Shown here piece after piece: positions 1-7,470 of a DNA stretch of 22,794 nt (positions within the stretch are counted from its first letter, which is position 1; every line of letters begins with the position of its first letter). Origin of the DNA: an uncultured Eubacteriales bacterium. GTDB taxonomy: Bacteria > Bacillota > Clostridia > Lachnospirales > Lachnospiraceae. The translations under genes and the position numbers were made by a program. Where the stretch lies: the NCBI GenBank assembly GCA_900313765.1, contig OMSN01000002.1, positions 1 to 22,794 on the forward strand. The letters run 5' to 3'. The notes below the pieces were generated by a model that saw nothing but the letters and a program-made list of their open reading frames with translations, did not search any database and was not told the DNA's origin.

Positions 1-777
1 TGCCGCGCCGTGCCAGCCAGCCTGATTCTCCATAAAGGAAACACCCTTTCCTTTGACCGTCTCAGCGATGATGACCGTGGGCTTTCCCTTGCACTCCTGT
101 GCCTTGCAGAAAGCATCCAGGATCTGTGCATAATCATGTCCGTCGATGCCAATCACATTCCATCCGAATGCACGCCATTTGTCCGCGATCGGCTCGATAT
201 TCATGACGTCTTCTACATTTCCGTCGATCTGAAGATGGTTATGGTCTACAATGCCGCACAGGTTATCCAGTTTGAAATGAGCTGCAGACATGGCTGCTTC
301 CCAGATCTCTCCTTCTTCCTGTTCGCCGTCACCCATCATGGCGTATACACGGTTCGGCTTGCCGTCAGCCTTGGCTGCAGCTGCCATGCCGGCCGCTACA
401 GACAGACCCTGGCCGAGAGATCCGGAGGATACATCCAGACCCGGTGTTTTGTGCATGTAGGGATGTCCCTGCAGGATGCTTCCGAACTTGCGCAGTGTCA
501 TGAGTTCGCTCTTGGGGAAATAACCAAGATCCGCGAGGACCACATACAGTGCGGGATTCACATGCCCTTTGGAGAGGACAAAACGGTCTCTTTCATCCCA
601 TTTCGGATTCTTCGGATCCTGTTTCATCACATGATTGTAAAGTACATACAGTATGTCAAGACAGGACAGGGATCCGCCCGGATGGCCTGATCCTGCTGCG
701 TTCAGCATCTTGAGAAGATCAGCACGAAGCAGGGTGCAGTGAGCAGCTGCTTCCTGAACATCTATTTTCTGCGTCAT
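1..777 (-). CDS. Transketolase, N-terminal (TPP-binding) subunit, 3' end cut by window edge
   Basis: This is the first half of a two-subunit transketolase, which moves two-carbon ketol units between sugar phosphates in the cytoplasm with thiamine diphosphate. 259 codons are visible without a stop; split N-subunits are usually about 270-280 residues, so only a short tail should be missing. Seen in the translation: GSGHPGG near residue 30, the TPP/metal motif GDGEQEEGEIWE starting near residue 149, VDHNHLQIDG after it, and KGKGVSFME...WHG near the visible end. The chosen ATG at 777 has CGGAGGAACACA directly upstream. An in-frame ATG at 843 with GGAGAG before it would add 22 residues that do not look like the family. 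It is last in the visible rraA-pxpB-pxpC-pxpA run, about 135 bp after pxpA, so it may have its own promoter. The C-terminal subunit would be expected just outside the window. Confidence 0.93.
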   Translation of the reverse strand, partial: MTQKIDVQEAAAHCTLLRADLLKMLNAAGSGHPGGSLSCLDILYVLYNHVMKQDPKNPKWDERDRFVLSKGHVNPALYVVLADLGYFPKSELMTLRKFGSILQGHPYMHKTPGLDVSSGSLGQGLSVAAGMAAAAKADGKPNRVYAMMGDGEQEEGEIWEAAMSAAHFKLDNLCGIVDHNHLQIDGNVEDVMNIEPIADKWRAFGWNVIGIDGHDYAQILDAFCKAQECKGKPTVIIAETVKGKGVSFMENQAGWHGAA

Positions 778-912
778 TGTGTTCCTCCGTTTCGGTTCGT
801 TCATACAGTTATCTGAAACATTGCCGGTCTGTGTGCTGCTCATGACTCTCCTGCGGTATTCCTGCCCCTCGGGTGATCGGTCACGGTACTGTGCCAGTTA
901 CCTCTCTCTTTT

Positions 913-1680
913 TCATGCACGGTTCTGGAAACTGACGATCTTGATGCCTTCCTGCTGGAATCTCTCCCTGATCTTCTGAACAAATGCAAGAGCCTTCGGT
1001 CCGTCGCCGTGGACACAGAGCGTATCTCCGCTGATATCCAGTTCTTTTCCGCTCCTTGCGATGACTTTGCCTTCCTTGACCATGCGTACGCAGCGGTCGA
1101 TGGCGATGCTCTCGTCAGTGATCATGGATCCCTCTTCCTTGCGCGGGACCAGGGACAGATCGTCCATGTAAGCCCGGTCTGCGAAGATCTCTGCCTTGGC
1201 CTGGAGACCGATCTTGACAGCCTCCTCTCCCAGTACAGCTCCAGCGCAGTAATAAATGATCAGTTCCGGATCGATCTCATAGACCGCTTCCACGATCGCT
1301 CTTGATACTTCACGGTCATACTGGCACAGATTGCCCAGCGCTCCGTGAGGAGCCACATGCTGCAGTTTCATGCCTGCGCTTGTGACAAATGCGTTCAGTG
1401 CGCCGATCTGATATTTCATATAGTTCTTGACTTCCGCCTGGGAGAGCACCATCTTGCGTCTTCCGAATCCCATCAGATCCGGATAGCCCGGATGTGCACC
1501 GACACTGACGCCATTCTCTTTGGCCATCTGGACGGTCTTTGCCATGACCATCGGATCCCCTGCATGGAACCCGCAGGCAATATTCGCAGAGCTTACGGAC
1601 CGGATGATCTGCTCATCCCCGCCCAGCTTATAAGCGCCGAAGCTCTCTCCCATATCACTGTTCAGATCCACCTGAAACAT
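913..1680 (-). CDS. pxpA: 5-oxoprolinase subunit A (LamB/YcsF family)
   Basis: A 255-residue LamB/YcsF protein, the subunit that with PxpB and PxpC performs ATP-dependent opening of 5-oxoproline (pyroglutamate) to glutamate. The family hallmarks are intact: DLNSDMGESFG at residues 5-15, ANIACGFHAGDP at 32-43 and GAHPGYPDLMGFGRR at 61-75, then the C-terminal block around VHGDGPKAL. Length is normal for PxpA. It begins 13 bp after the pxpC stop, so the two are co-transcribed and probably translationally coupled. PxpA looks conventional, whereas the adjacent PxpB is changed in a conserved loop. The family call is firm; 5-oxoproline as the true substrate is inferred from the family. Confidence 0.93.
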   Translation of the reverse strand: MFQVDLNSDMGESFGAYKLGGDEQIIRSVSSANIACGFHAGDPMVMAKTVQMAKENGVSVGAHPGYPDLMGFGRRKMVLSQAEVKNYMKYQIGALNAFVTSAGMKLQHVAPHGALGNLCQYDREVSRAIVEAVYEIDPELIIYYCAGAVLGEEAVKIGLQAKAEIFADRAYMDDLSLVPRKEEGSMITDESIAIDRCVRMVKEGKVIARSGKELDISGDTLCVHGDGPKALAFVQKIRERFQQEGIKIVSFQNRA

Positions 1681-1693
1681 GTCTGTATCCTCC

Positions 1694-2791
1694 TTATTGC
1701 TGCTCCTGTTTCCACTTCTGGATCGTCACTTCATATGATTTTCCATTGATGGAGATCGTCACGTCCCTGGTATATTCATATTCATGCTCCACTGCAGGGG
1801 CAGCTGCCTCCTGCGGGGCCGGCGTATTTGCCGGAGGAAGGTGGGTGGGATCCTCCACCTGCCTGCGAAGCGCCTCCAGTCTGTCCGCTTCCTGGCTCAG
1901 CAGCTCCTGGGCTGTTTCAACCGACACCTCCTGGAAACGGATCCTGTCTCCTGCTTTGCACTGTCCGATCAGGGGCAGATCCGCAGTGATCACAGTTGCA
2001 ATCTTCGTATATCCCCCAACTGTGGCTCTCTCTGCTGTCATAACGATCGGAAGTCCTGTGCCGGGTACCTGTATCGATCCCGTGACAACACCGTCGGAGA
2101 TGATATTGCTGTCGGTCGTATGCTCTATCTTCTCACCTTCCAGCCGGTAGCCCTGACGGTCGAAATCCTGGCCTACCGTATACTCGCTGTTCAGGAAAGT
2201 ATGGATTCCCTTCTGTGTGAAGCGGTCTTCCTGCGGTCCCATGATCACACGCAGCGTCCGGACTCCTTCCGGAACCATCTCTGCTTCAGCGAAATAAGTC
2301 TCCGGATGTGCGAGCGCCTCCGTACAGGGGCGAATCTCCAGCCTGTCATCCTTCTGAAGCTTACGTCCCTTAAAACCGCCGAAGTTTTTGCCCAGCATGG
2401 TGGCACGGCTTCCCATGACCGGCTCCACGCCGATCCCGCCGCGCACTGCCAGATAAGTACGGCAGCCTTTCATGGCAAACCCGAACTTCAGGATATCTCC
2501 CGCCTGTACAGACAATGCCCGGTACATGGCCACGCGTTTTCCGTTCAGAGTCGCCCCCATGTCCGCACCGGTGATCGCCACAAGCACCGGTGCGGTAAAT
2601 GTGAGTTCCGCCCCCATGACGGTCATTTCCAGCCCTGCCTCATCCGGGTCATTTCCGGCCAGAATGTTCGCAGTGCGGAATGCATGCAGATCCATCGGAC
2701 CGGAAGGGGACACTCCATACTGCTGATAACCCTGTCTTCCGCCGTCCTGTACACTGGTCAGGATTCCGGGAGAAAGCACTACTATCGCCAT
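1694..2791 (-). CDS. pxpC: 5-oxoprolinase subunit C (KipA/AHS2-type carboxyltransferase fold) with unusual C-terminal tail
   Basis: A 365-residue protein of the KipA/PxpC (AHS2, biotin-dependent carboxyltransferase-like) family that works with PxpA and PxpB. The N-terminus carries the family pattern SPGILTSVQDGGRQGY, then GPMDLHAFRTANILAGN and GLEMTVMGAEL; the body continues to about residue 300 (TADLPLIGQCKAGDRIRF). Beyond this, residues about 310-337 form a Pro/Ala/Glu-rich linker. The last 25 or so residues contain DVTISINGKSYEVTI, which resembles the first strands of biotin carboxyl carrier proteins, but the biotinyl MKM segment is absent because the gene stops there. The ATG at 2791 lies 2 bp after the pxpB stop. 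Only 13 bp separate its stop from pxpA, so the missing half is not hidden downstream. Confidence 0.9.
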   Translation of the reverse strand: MAIVVLSPGILTSVQDGGRQGYQQYGVSPSGPMDLHAFRTANILAGNDPDEAGLEMTVMGAELTFTAPVLVAITGADMGATLNGKRVAMYRALSVQAGDILKFGFAMKGCRTYLAVRGGIGVEPVMGSRATMLGKNFGGFKGRKLQKDDRLEIRPCTEALAHPETYFAEAEMVPEGVRTLRVIMGPQEDRFTQKGIHTFLNSEYTVGQDFDRQGYRLEGEKIEHTTDSNIISDGVVTGSIQVPGTGLPIVMTAERATVGGYTKIATVITADLPLIGQCKAGDRIRFQEVSVETAQELLSQEADRLEALRRQVEDPTHLPPANTPAPQEAAAPAVEHEYEYTRDVTISINGKSYEVTIQKWKQEQQ

Positions 2792-2793
2792 CT

Positions 2794-3522
2794 TCAGTCC
2801 TCCTTCTCCCAGGTACGGCAGACATAGGTGCCCGCTTCCACCTGTTTCTGAATGTCAAGATACTCTTCCTTGCTGACCGGTCTGTGATGGATCCACTGTC
2901 CTGCCTGCAGCAGGAATGGGTTCTGTTTGCGATAATCACACGCAAGAACCGGTGTGGAACCGATGATGTTCCATCCACAGGGCTGGTCAAACGGAATGAT
3001 GTCGGACAATGCCAGCTGTACAACAATACTGCCGCCCGGGATCTTCAGCCTGGGATTCTCCATTCTCTTGAATGAAAACGGATTCTCAAACCTGGCGGTA
3101 TAGGGGTGCCCGGGTGCAAAGCCCAGCATATACACGAAATAATCGCTCTGGCTGTGTATCCTGATGACTTCCTCTTCCGACTTATGTTCCAGCTGCGCAA
3201 TATGCTCCAGATCCACCGCGTATTCCTTGTCATAACAGACCGGGATCTCGGTAACGATTGCCTTTGGCATGCTCACCTTATCCATATGGCCCAGCCTCGA
3301 CCGGACCTCCTCCTGTGCCGCTTTCTCGCGGATCTCCAGGGGGTTGTAACAGATCAGGAGGCTTCTGTATGCCGGTACCAGTTCGCCCATTCCTTTGAAG
3401 GGTGACTGCTCCAGTGTGTATTTCAGAGCCCGTACCCTGGAATTCACTTCCAGGCTGATCTCATTTTCAAATTCAACCAGCAGCGCACTGTCTCCTGCCG
3501 GTCGGATCACAGCCTCTGACAT
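2794..3522 (-). CDS. pxpB: 5-oxoprolinase subunit B (KipI/AHS1 family), diverged loop
   Basis: A 242-residue KipI/PxpB-type protein, partner of PxpC. Recognisable blocks are IRPAGDSALLVEFEN at the N-terminus, GFAPGHPY at about 134-141, RLKIPGGS at about 158-165 and CGWNIIGSTP at about 182-191. In most family members the stretch after the PAGS-like motif reads roughly GIAGxQTGIYP; here it is IVVQLALSDIIP, so the Gly/Gln/Thr-Gly residues are lost. GGW is changed to CGW. Length is normal and the reading frame is intact, so this looks like divergence rather than decay. It starts 12 bp after the rraA-like stop with AAAGGAG as ribosome-binding site. Activity on plain 5-oxoproline is therefore less certain than for a textbook PxpB. 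Confidence 0.88.
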   Translation of the reverse strand: MSEAVIRPAGDSALLVEFENEISLEVNSRVRALKYTLEQSPFKGMGELVPAYRSLLICYNPLEIREKAAQEEVRSRLGHMDKVSMPKAIVTEIPVCYDKEYAVDLEHIAQLEHKSEEEVIRIHSQSDYFVYMLGFAPGHPYTARFENPFSFKRMENPRLKIPGGSIVVQLALSDIIPFDQPCGWNIIGSTPVLACDYRKQNPFLLQAGQWIHHRPVSKEEYLDIQKQVEAGTYVCRTWEKED

Positions 3523-3534
3523 GACATTTCTCCT

Positions 3535-4215
3535 TTAGTCAATGAACTCGAAGCCGACTTTTTCCAGGGTGTCCTGTACCCACGGACGCGGCCATTCGCC
3601 TCTTGTGAGGATGCCTTCCAGCTGCTTCTCCTCGCTGTCGTGATAAGCTTTCGCCTTCTTAGCGATCTCTTTCGCATACTGAGGGTTGATCACGATGATA
3701 CCGTCTGCGTCGCCGACGATGATGTCGCCCGGATTGATGATGATGCCCGCAAATGAAACCGGGAAGTTCATCTCGCCGGGGCCGTTCTTATACGGGCCGT
3801 TGGGTGTCACACCCTTTGCGTATACCGGGAAATCCAGTTCTCTGAGTGCATAGCTGTCACGCACGCATCCATCGATGATGATTCCGGCCAGTCCTCTCTT
3901 CTTTGCATAGTTGCTCATGATCTCACCGCACATGGAACGGCTCATGGAACCTTTATTTGCCAGAACGATGACATCGCCCGGCTGTGCCATATCCAGGGAT
4001 GCGTGGAACAGAAGATTGTCTCCTGCAGGCGCATTGACCGTAAAAGCAGTTCCGAGGAGTCTCGCATTCGGGTTCAGCGGATAGATGCTGGAGTCCACGG
4101 CTGCGATCCTTCCCATGTTATCGTCGATATTTGCTACCGGAATGCCGCGGAAAGCCTCGATCAGTTCCTTTGCGGGTCTTTCAAAATTTCTTTTGATTCT
4201 GCATCCTAAAGACAT
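3535..4215 (-). CDS. RraA-like protein (HMG/oxaloacetate aldolase-type fold)
   Basis: A 226-residue member of the RraA / 4-hydroxy-4-methyl-2-oxoglutarate aldolase family. Such enzymes cleave 4-hydroxy-2-oxo diacids or decarboxylate oxaloacetate with a divalent metal; E. coli RraA itself instead binds RNase E. Seen: VANIDDNMGR near residue 27, GEIMSNYAKKRGLAGIIIDG at 97-116 followed by the Arg119-Asp120 pair typical of the active site, and GDIIVGDADGIIVI at about 163-176. The protein is somewhat longer than bare RraA (about 160 residues), as in the HMG aldolase-type members. It is the first gene of the pxpBCA run, next to a LysR regulator, which fits a metabolic aldolase better than an RNase regulator. 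RBS AAAGGAGAAT precedes the ATG. Exact substrate is not readable from sequence. Confidence 0.88.
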   Translation of the reverse strand: MSLGCRIKRNFERPAKELIEAFRGIPVANIDDNMGRIAAVDSSIYPLNPNARLLGTAFTVNAPAGDNLLFHASLDMAQPGDVIVLANKGSMSRSMCGEIMSNYAKKRGLAGIIIDGCVRDSYALRELDFPVYAKGVTPNGPYKNGPGEMNFPVSFAGIIINPGDIIVGDADGIIVINPQYAKEIAKKAKAYHDSEEKQLEGILTRGEWPRPWVQDTLEKVGFEFID

Positions 4216-4246
4216 GATTCATTCTCCTTTTGAATGTTTTCTTGCT

Positions 4247-4273
4247 TTTATATAAATTGTGTTAATATATAAA
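4247..4273. promoter_or_regulatory. Perfect inverted repeat between rraA-like operon and lysR; probable LysR operator and overlapping divergent -10 boxes
   Basis: TTTATATA (4247-4254) and TATATAAA (4266-4273) are perfect 8-bp reverse complements with an 11-bp spacer, in the 89-bp gap between two divergent genes. Each arm carries TATAAA in the outward direction: plus 4268-4273 toward the LysR gene (ATG 4305) and minus 4252-4247 toward rraA (ATG 4215). Both would leave leaders of roughly 25 nt. No good -35 match was found for either. LysR-type regulators usually bind dyads in such gaps, so joint promoter and operator function is inferred. Confidence 0.55.
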
Positions 4274-4304
4274 CGGTATGATGTAAGTCCCGAGGAGGTT
4301 CCCC

Positions 4305-5222
4305 ATGACACTTGCCGAAGTTGAAACCTTTCTGTCCATCGTCGCCACCAGGAGCATTACCCGGACTGCCGAGCTTCTGTTCCTCTCCCAGCCCACCATC
4401 AGCCACCGGCTCAGTTCTCTGGAAAATGAACTGGGCTTTGAACTTGTTGTGCGGCGCAAAGGTCATAAAACGATCGAACTGACTCCGAAAGGGGAAGAGT
4501 TTATCTCCATTGCGGAGCGCTGGTCCTCTCTCTGGAAAGAGACCATGGCGATCAGAAACAGTGATGACCGCTATCTTCTGACGATCGGCTGCACGGATTC
4601 TCTGAGCCTTGCCGTGATGGCGCCGCTCTACAGCCAGCTGCTCGCATCCGATTCCCGGATCGATCTCAGCATACGGACACACCATTCATCGGAACTGTAT
4701 GCGCTGCTGGATAACCATGATATCGATCTTGGTTTCGTCTACCACCATTACCACTATACCGGCATCATCACCGAACGCCTCTTTGAGGAAAAGCTGTATC
4801 TGGTCCAGACCGATACCCCTTCGGTTCCCAAAAAGCAGGTCCACACGGATGAACTGGACACCTTCCGGGAGCTGTACCTGAGCTGGGACGAACACTATCA
4901 GTTCTGGCACGAGAGCTGGATGGCCGGCTCACCCCGCGCCCACATACAGGCAGATGCCATCGGCATCCTGGAACTTCTGTGGAACCGGCCGGACAACTGG
5001 ATCATTGCACCGCAGTCAGTAGTCATCACTCTTGCCAGAAGACGTCCGGTCTATGTCAGCGAGATCATCAATCAGCCGCCCAACCGCGTGTGCTACAGGA
5101 TCCGGCACCGCTATCCGAAGCCAACCAGCCAGAAGGCTGCTGAGATCTTCGAAAATGCACTGTCCGATTACCTGAGTACCCTGAATTCACAGATCCCCGT
5201 CGGAGTAGTCTGGCGTCTTTAA
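4305..5222 (+). CDS. LysR-family transcriptional regulator
   Basis: A 305-residue LysR-type regulator. The N-terminal winged helix-turn-helix spans about residues 1-60 (FLSIVATRSITRTAELLFLS, then QPTISHRLSSLENELGFELV and RRKG), and the rest is the substrate-binding-like effector domain. GAGGAGG at 4292-4298 sits properly before the ATG. It is transcribed divergently from the rraA-pxpBCA-transketolase run, the classical layout for a LysR protein that controls the neighbouring operon with a pathway intermediate as co-inducer. Its 3' end overlaps the convergent aminotransferase gene by 4 bp. No convincing terminator follows, only a U-poor hairpin at 5256-5278. The ligand cannot be inferred from the sequence. 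Confidence 0.95.
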   Translation: MTLAEVETFLSIVATRSITRTAELLFLSQPTISHRLSSLENELGFELVVRRKGHKTIELTPKGEEFISIAERWSSLWKETMAIRNSDDRYLLTIGCTDSLSLAVMAPLYSQLLASDSRIDLSIRTHHSSELYALLDNHDIDLGFVYHHYHYTGIITERLFEEKLYLVQTDTPSVPKKQVHTDELDTFRELYLSWDEHYQFWHESWMAGSPRAHIQADAIGILELLWNRPDNWIIAPQSVVITLARRRPVYVSEIINQPPNRVCYRIRHRYPKPTSQKAAEIFENALSDYLSTLNSQIPVGVVWRL

Positions 5223-6400
5223 TTTGCCCGTAATTCTTCCACGGCTTTCCGGATCCGGCTGCAGGCTTCCTGCAGCTGTTCCATGCTGGTCGCATAGGAG
5301 ATCCGCAGATAACCTTCCCCTTCACTTCCGAACGCAGAACCCGGAACCAGAGCGATCTTTGCATGCTCCAGCAGGTATTCGGCCATCTCCATGGAAGTCT
5401 TTCCAAGGCTCTTGATATTGACAAAGATATAGAAAGCGCCTGTCGGATGATTGGTGCTGATTCCTTCGATGGAATTGAGTTCTTTCACCAGGTAGTCCTT
5501 GCGCTTCTGGTATTCCTGGCGCATGATCTCGACATCTTCGGCACACTCTTTCAGAGCGGTCACGCTGGCATCCTGAACAAAGGAAGACGCACAGGTGACA
5601 GTGTACTGATGGACACGGACCACTGCGGATATGATCTCCTTGGATGCGCACAGATAGCCGATACGCCATCCGGTCATGGAATAAGCCTTGGAGAAGCCTC
5701 CGAGCTTGATGGTGCGCTCTGCCATGCCGGGAAGCGTTGCCAGTGACGTGTGCTTCTCTCCATCGTAGAGCAGCTGCTCGTAGATCTCATCAGAGATGGC
5801 GATCAGGTCATACTTGACGCAGATCTGCGCCAGGCGTTCCATCGTCTCTCTCGAGAAGACGCCGCCTGTCGGATTGCTGGGATCCACAACTACGATCATT
5901 TTGGTTCGCTCTGTGATCTTGCTCTCCAGCTCCTCAAAATCAATCTGATAATCATTTTCTTCCTTCAGGCTGTAGGTGACCGGCTTTGCGCCAAGTGCGG
6001 TCGGCACATGAATGTAGTTCAGCCACACAGGGTTCGGTACCAGGACTTCATCTCCCTCTTCAAGGTATGCGTCCATCGCGCACCAGGTCGCTTCCGAAAC
6101 GCCGATCGTGACCATGACATTGGCTGCCTCATAGTGAGCGCCGTTGTGCTCGTTCTCCCATTCAGCGATCGCAGCGCGCAGCGCCGGTGTTCCATAGTTG
6201 GAAGTGTAAAAAACATGTCCTGCCTTCAGGGATTCTTCTGCTGCTTTTTTGATCTTCTCCGGAGTATCAAAGTCCGGACGGCCAATCTCCAGGTGAACGA
6301 TCTTCTCACCTGCTGCCTGCATCGCATTTGCCTTCTCCATAACGGCACGAATACCTGAGAACGGAAGAGAATCCATCCTTCCGGCGGTCTTGAATTCCAT
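5219..6400 (-). CDS. PLP-dependent aminotransferase, class I/II
   Basis: A 393-residue fold-type I aminotransferase of the aspartate aminotransferase/PatA-like group. Landmarks: LEIGRPDFDTP at about 37-47, the NPTGG loop at about 176-180, SDEIY at 203-207, the PLP lysine in GGFSKAYSMTGWRIGY (Lys238, with Arg246), and the substrate-carboxylate arginine region GYLRISYA near the C-terminus. It moves the amino group between an amino acid and a 2-oxo acid in the cytoplasm; the specificity is not predictable here. It is the last gene of the liv-deoR-dehydrogenase-aldolase-kinase run, 75 bp after the kinase, with AAGGAGG before the ATG. Its tail overlaps the LysR gene by 4 bp. Its place between a sugar-type operon and the oxoprolinase/aldolase operon leaves open which one it serves. 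Confidence 0.94.
   Translation of the reverse strand: MEFKTAGRMDSLPFSGIRAVMEKANAMQAAGEKIVHLEIGRPDFDTPEKIKKAAEESLKAGHVFYTSNYGTPALRAAIAEWENEHNGAHYEAANVMVTIGVSEATWCAMDAYLEEGDEVLVPNPVWLNYIHVPTALGAKPVTYSLKEENDYQIDFEELESKITERTKMIVVVDPSNPTGGVFSRETMERLAQICVKYDLIAISDEIYEQLLYDGEKHTSLATLPGMAERTIKLGGFSKAYSMTGWRIGYLCASKEIISAVVRVHQYTVTCASSFVQDASVTALKECAEDVEIMRQEYQKRKDYLVKELNSIEGISTNHPTGAFYIFVNIKSLGKTSMEMAEYLLEHAKIALVPGSAFGSEGEGYLRISYATSMEQLQEACSRIRKAVEELRAN
5256..5278. other. Hairpin just past the convergent lysR / aminotransferase ends
   Basis: GCTGCAGG (5258-5265) and CCTGCAGC (5269-5276) are perfect 8-bp arms around a CTT loop, extendable by a G-T and a C-G pair. It lies 34 nt past the LysR stop, inside the end of the aminotransferase gene. 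There is no run of T on either side, so it is at best a weak terminator for the LysR transcript. It may simply reflect codon choice. Confidence 0.3.
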
Positions 6401-6422
6401 GCTTCATTCCTCCTTACGATCC

Positions 6423-6437
6423 ATCGGCACTGCCGAT
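6423..6437. repeat. Palindrome in kinase-aminotransferase gap
   Basis: ATCGGCA and TGCCGAT are perfect 7-bp arms separated by one base, in the 75-bp gap between the PfkB-type kinase and the aminotransferase. The site could be a small RNA hairpin at the gene junction or a binding site; nothing else identifies it. The gap is longer than most in this operon. Confidence 0.35.
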
Positions 6438-6475
6438 ATCTGCGTTCTGTCTTTAATCAGTTTCATGAATCCGGA

Positions 6476-7441
6476 TCACGCTGTCACATTCAGGTAATCC
6501 GCATATCTCTCATCTGCCTGCGCGCGGGATGTGATCCCGGTTGTGGCGCCGATCTTCTCGATTGCCAGCGATGCAGCGCAGTTCGCAAACTGAGAGGCTT
6601 CCTTCAGGCTCTTTCCTTCCATGATGAAGGACAGGAATCCGGAAGCAAAATTGTCACCGGCACCGGTGGTATCGACAACTGTCGCCTTCGGATAGGAAGG
6701 TGTAATGAACCGCTCCTGAGCGTTCTTCACCAGGCATCCCCGCTTGCCGATCTTCAGGATCACATTCTTGACTCCGCAGGAAAGCAGTACGTCAGCAATC
6801 TCATCGATGTCAGTCTTTCCTGTAAGAGCAGCTGCCTCATCATAGTTCGGGAAGAAATAATCAATAAATGAGAGGGCCTCTCTGACATCATCAATGGTCT
6901 CACCGTTTTTCGCAGCAACGATGTCCGCGGCAATCTTCATGCCCTGGGACTGTGCTCTCTCAAAAAGTTTCACCATGAATCTGCCATCCAGGAGCGGGTT
7001 GTTGAATATGCTTGCGAAGCAGAGCATCTTCGCCCCGTCGATCGCAGACAGATCCAGGTCATCCGGTCCGAAAGTCCAGATGCTTCCGCTCTTATTGTTG
7101 ATAAAGGTCCTCTCGCCGTCTTCCCAGATCAGACCAACATTCAGCGAAGTGATCTTCTCCGGGTCGACCTTGATATAGTCGGTGGACACACCGTTCTTCC
7201 CGCACTCACCCAGAAGAAACTTTCCTGTGCTGTCATTCCCGATGCAGCTGATCAGACGGACCTTGTGACCCAGTCTGGTAATGACAAAGGATTCATTGAT
7301 GGCGTCTCCGCCCACCTTCATCTCCATACTCTTTGCCGAGTAGGACGCAACGTCTGTTATCTGTTTGGTTACGGGATATACCTGCAGATCCGCAATCGCG
7401 GCTCCGACTATCGCAATATCACAGCTGTATTCTGTACTCAC
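6476..7441 (-). CDS. PfkB-family carbohydrate kinase
   Basis: A 321-residue ribokinase-like (PfkB) kinase that would phosphorylate a sugar, sugar alcohol or sugar acid with ATP in the cytoplasm. Seen: the N-terminal GGDAINES signature (about 44-51), NYDEAAALTG (about 199-208, the N-x-x-E metal/ATP region), and the C-terminal signature DTTGAGDNFASGF with the catalytic base Asp263. The start is GTG at 7441, seven bases after GGAG. A product phosphorylated here could feed the class II aldolase encoded two genes upstream, with the reductase gene in between. The sugar specificity is not readable. The gap to the aldo/keto reductase stop is 29 bp, consistent with one operon. Confidence 0.92.
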   Translation of the reverse strand: MSTEYSCDIAIVGAAIADLQVYPVTKQITDVASYSAKSMEMKVGGDAINESFVITRLGHKVRLISCIGNDSTGKFLLGECGKNGVSTDYIKVDPEKITSLNVGLIWEDGERTFINNKSGSIWTFGPDDLDLSAIDGAKMLCFASIFNNPLLDGRFMVKLFERAQSQGMKIAADIVAAKNGETIDDVREALSFIDYFFPNYDEAAALTGKTDIDEIADVLLSCGVKNVILKIGKRGCLVKNAQERFITPSYPKATVVDTTGAGDNFASGFLSFIMEGKSLKEASQFANCAASLAIEKIGATTGITSRAQADERYADYLNVTA

Positions 7442-7470
7442 AATGTTTCTCCTGTCTGATCCGAGTCTGT

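Noticed and set aside
778..843. In-frame 22-residue N-terminal extension of transketolase with its own GGAGAG
   Set aside because: Residues do not resemble the family N-terminus and the ATG at 777 has a better ribosome-binding site; kept only as a note.
882..893. Near-palindrome CACGGTACTGTG between pxpA and transketolase
   Set aside because: Short, with a G-T mismatch and no T-run; not distinguishable from chance as a terminator or operator.
1681..1693. Frameshifted continuation of the biotin-carrier-like tail of pxpC
   Set aside because: Only 13 bp separate it from pxpA, so no missing domain can be hidden there.
1784..2827. Long plus-strand open frame opposite pxpC
   Set aside because: It is a shadow of the real gene. 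The translation has no family features and the minus-strand protein is clearly PxpC.
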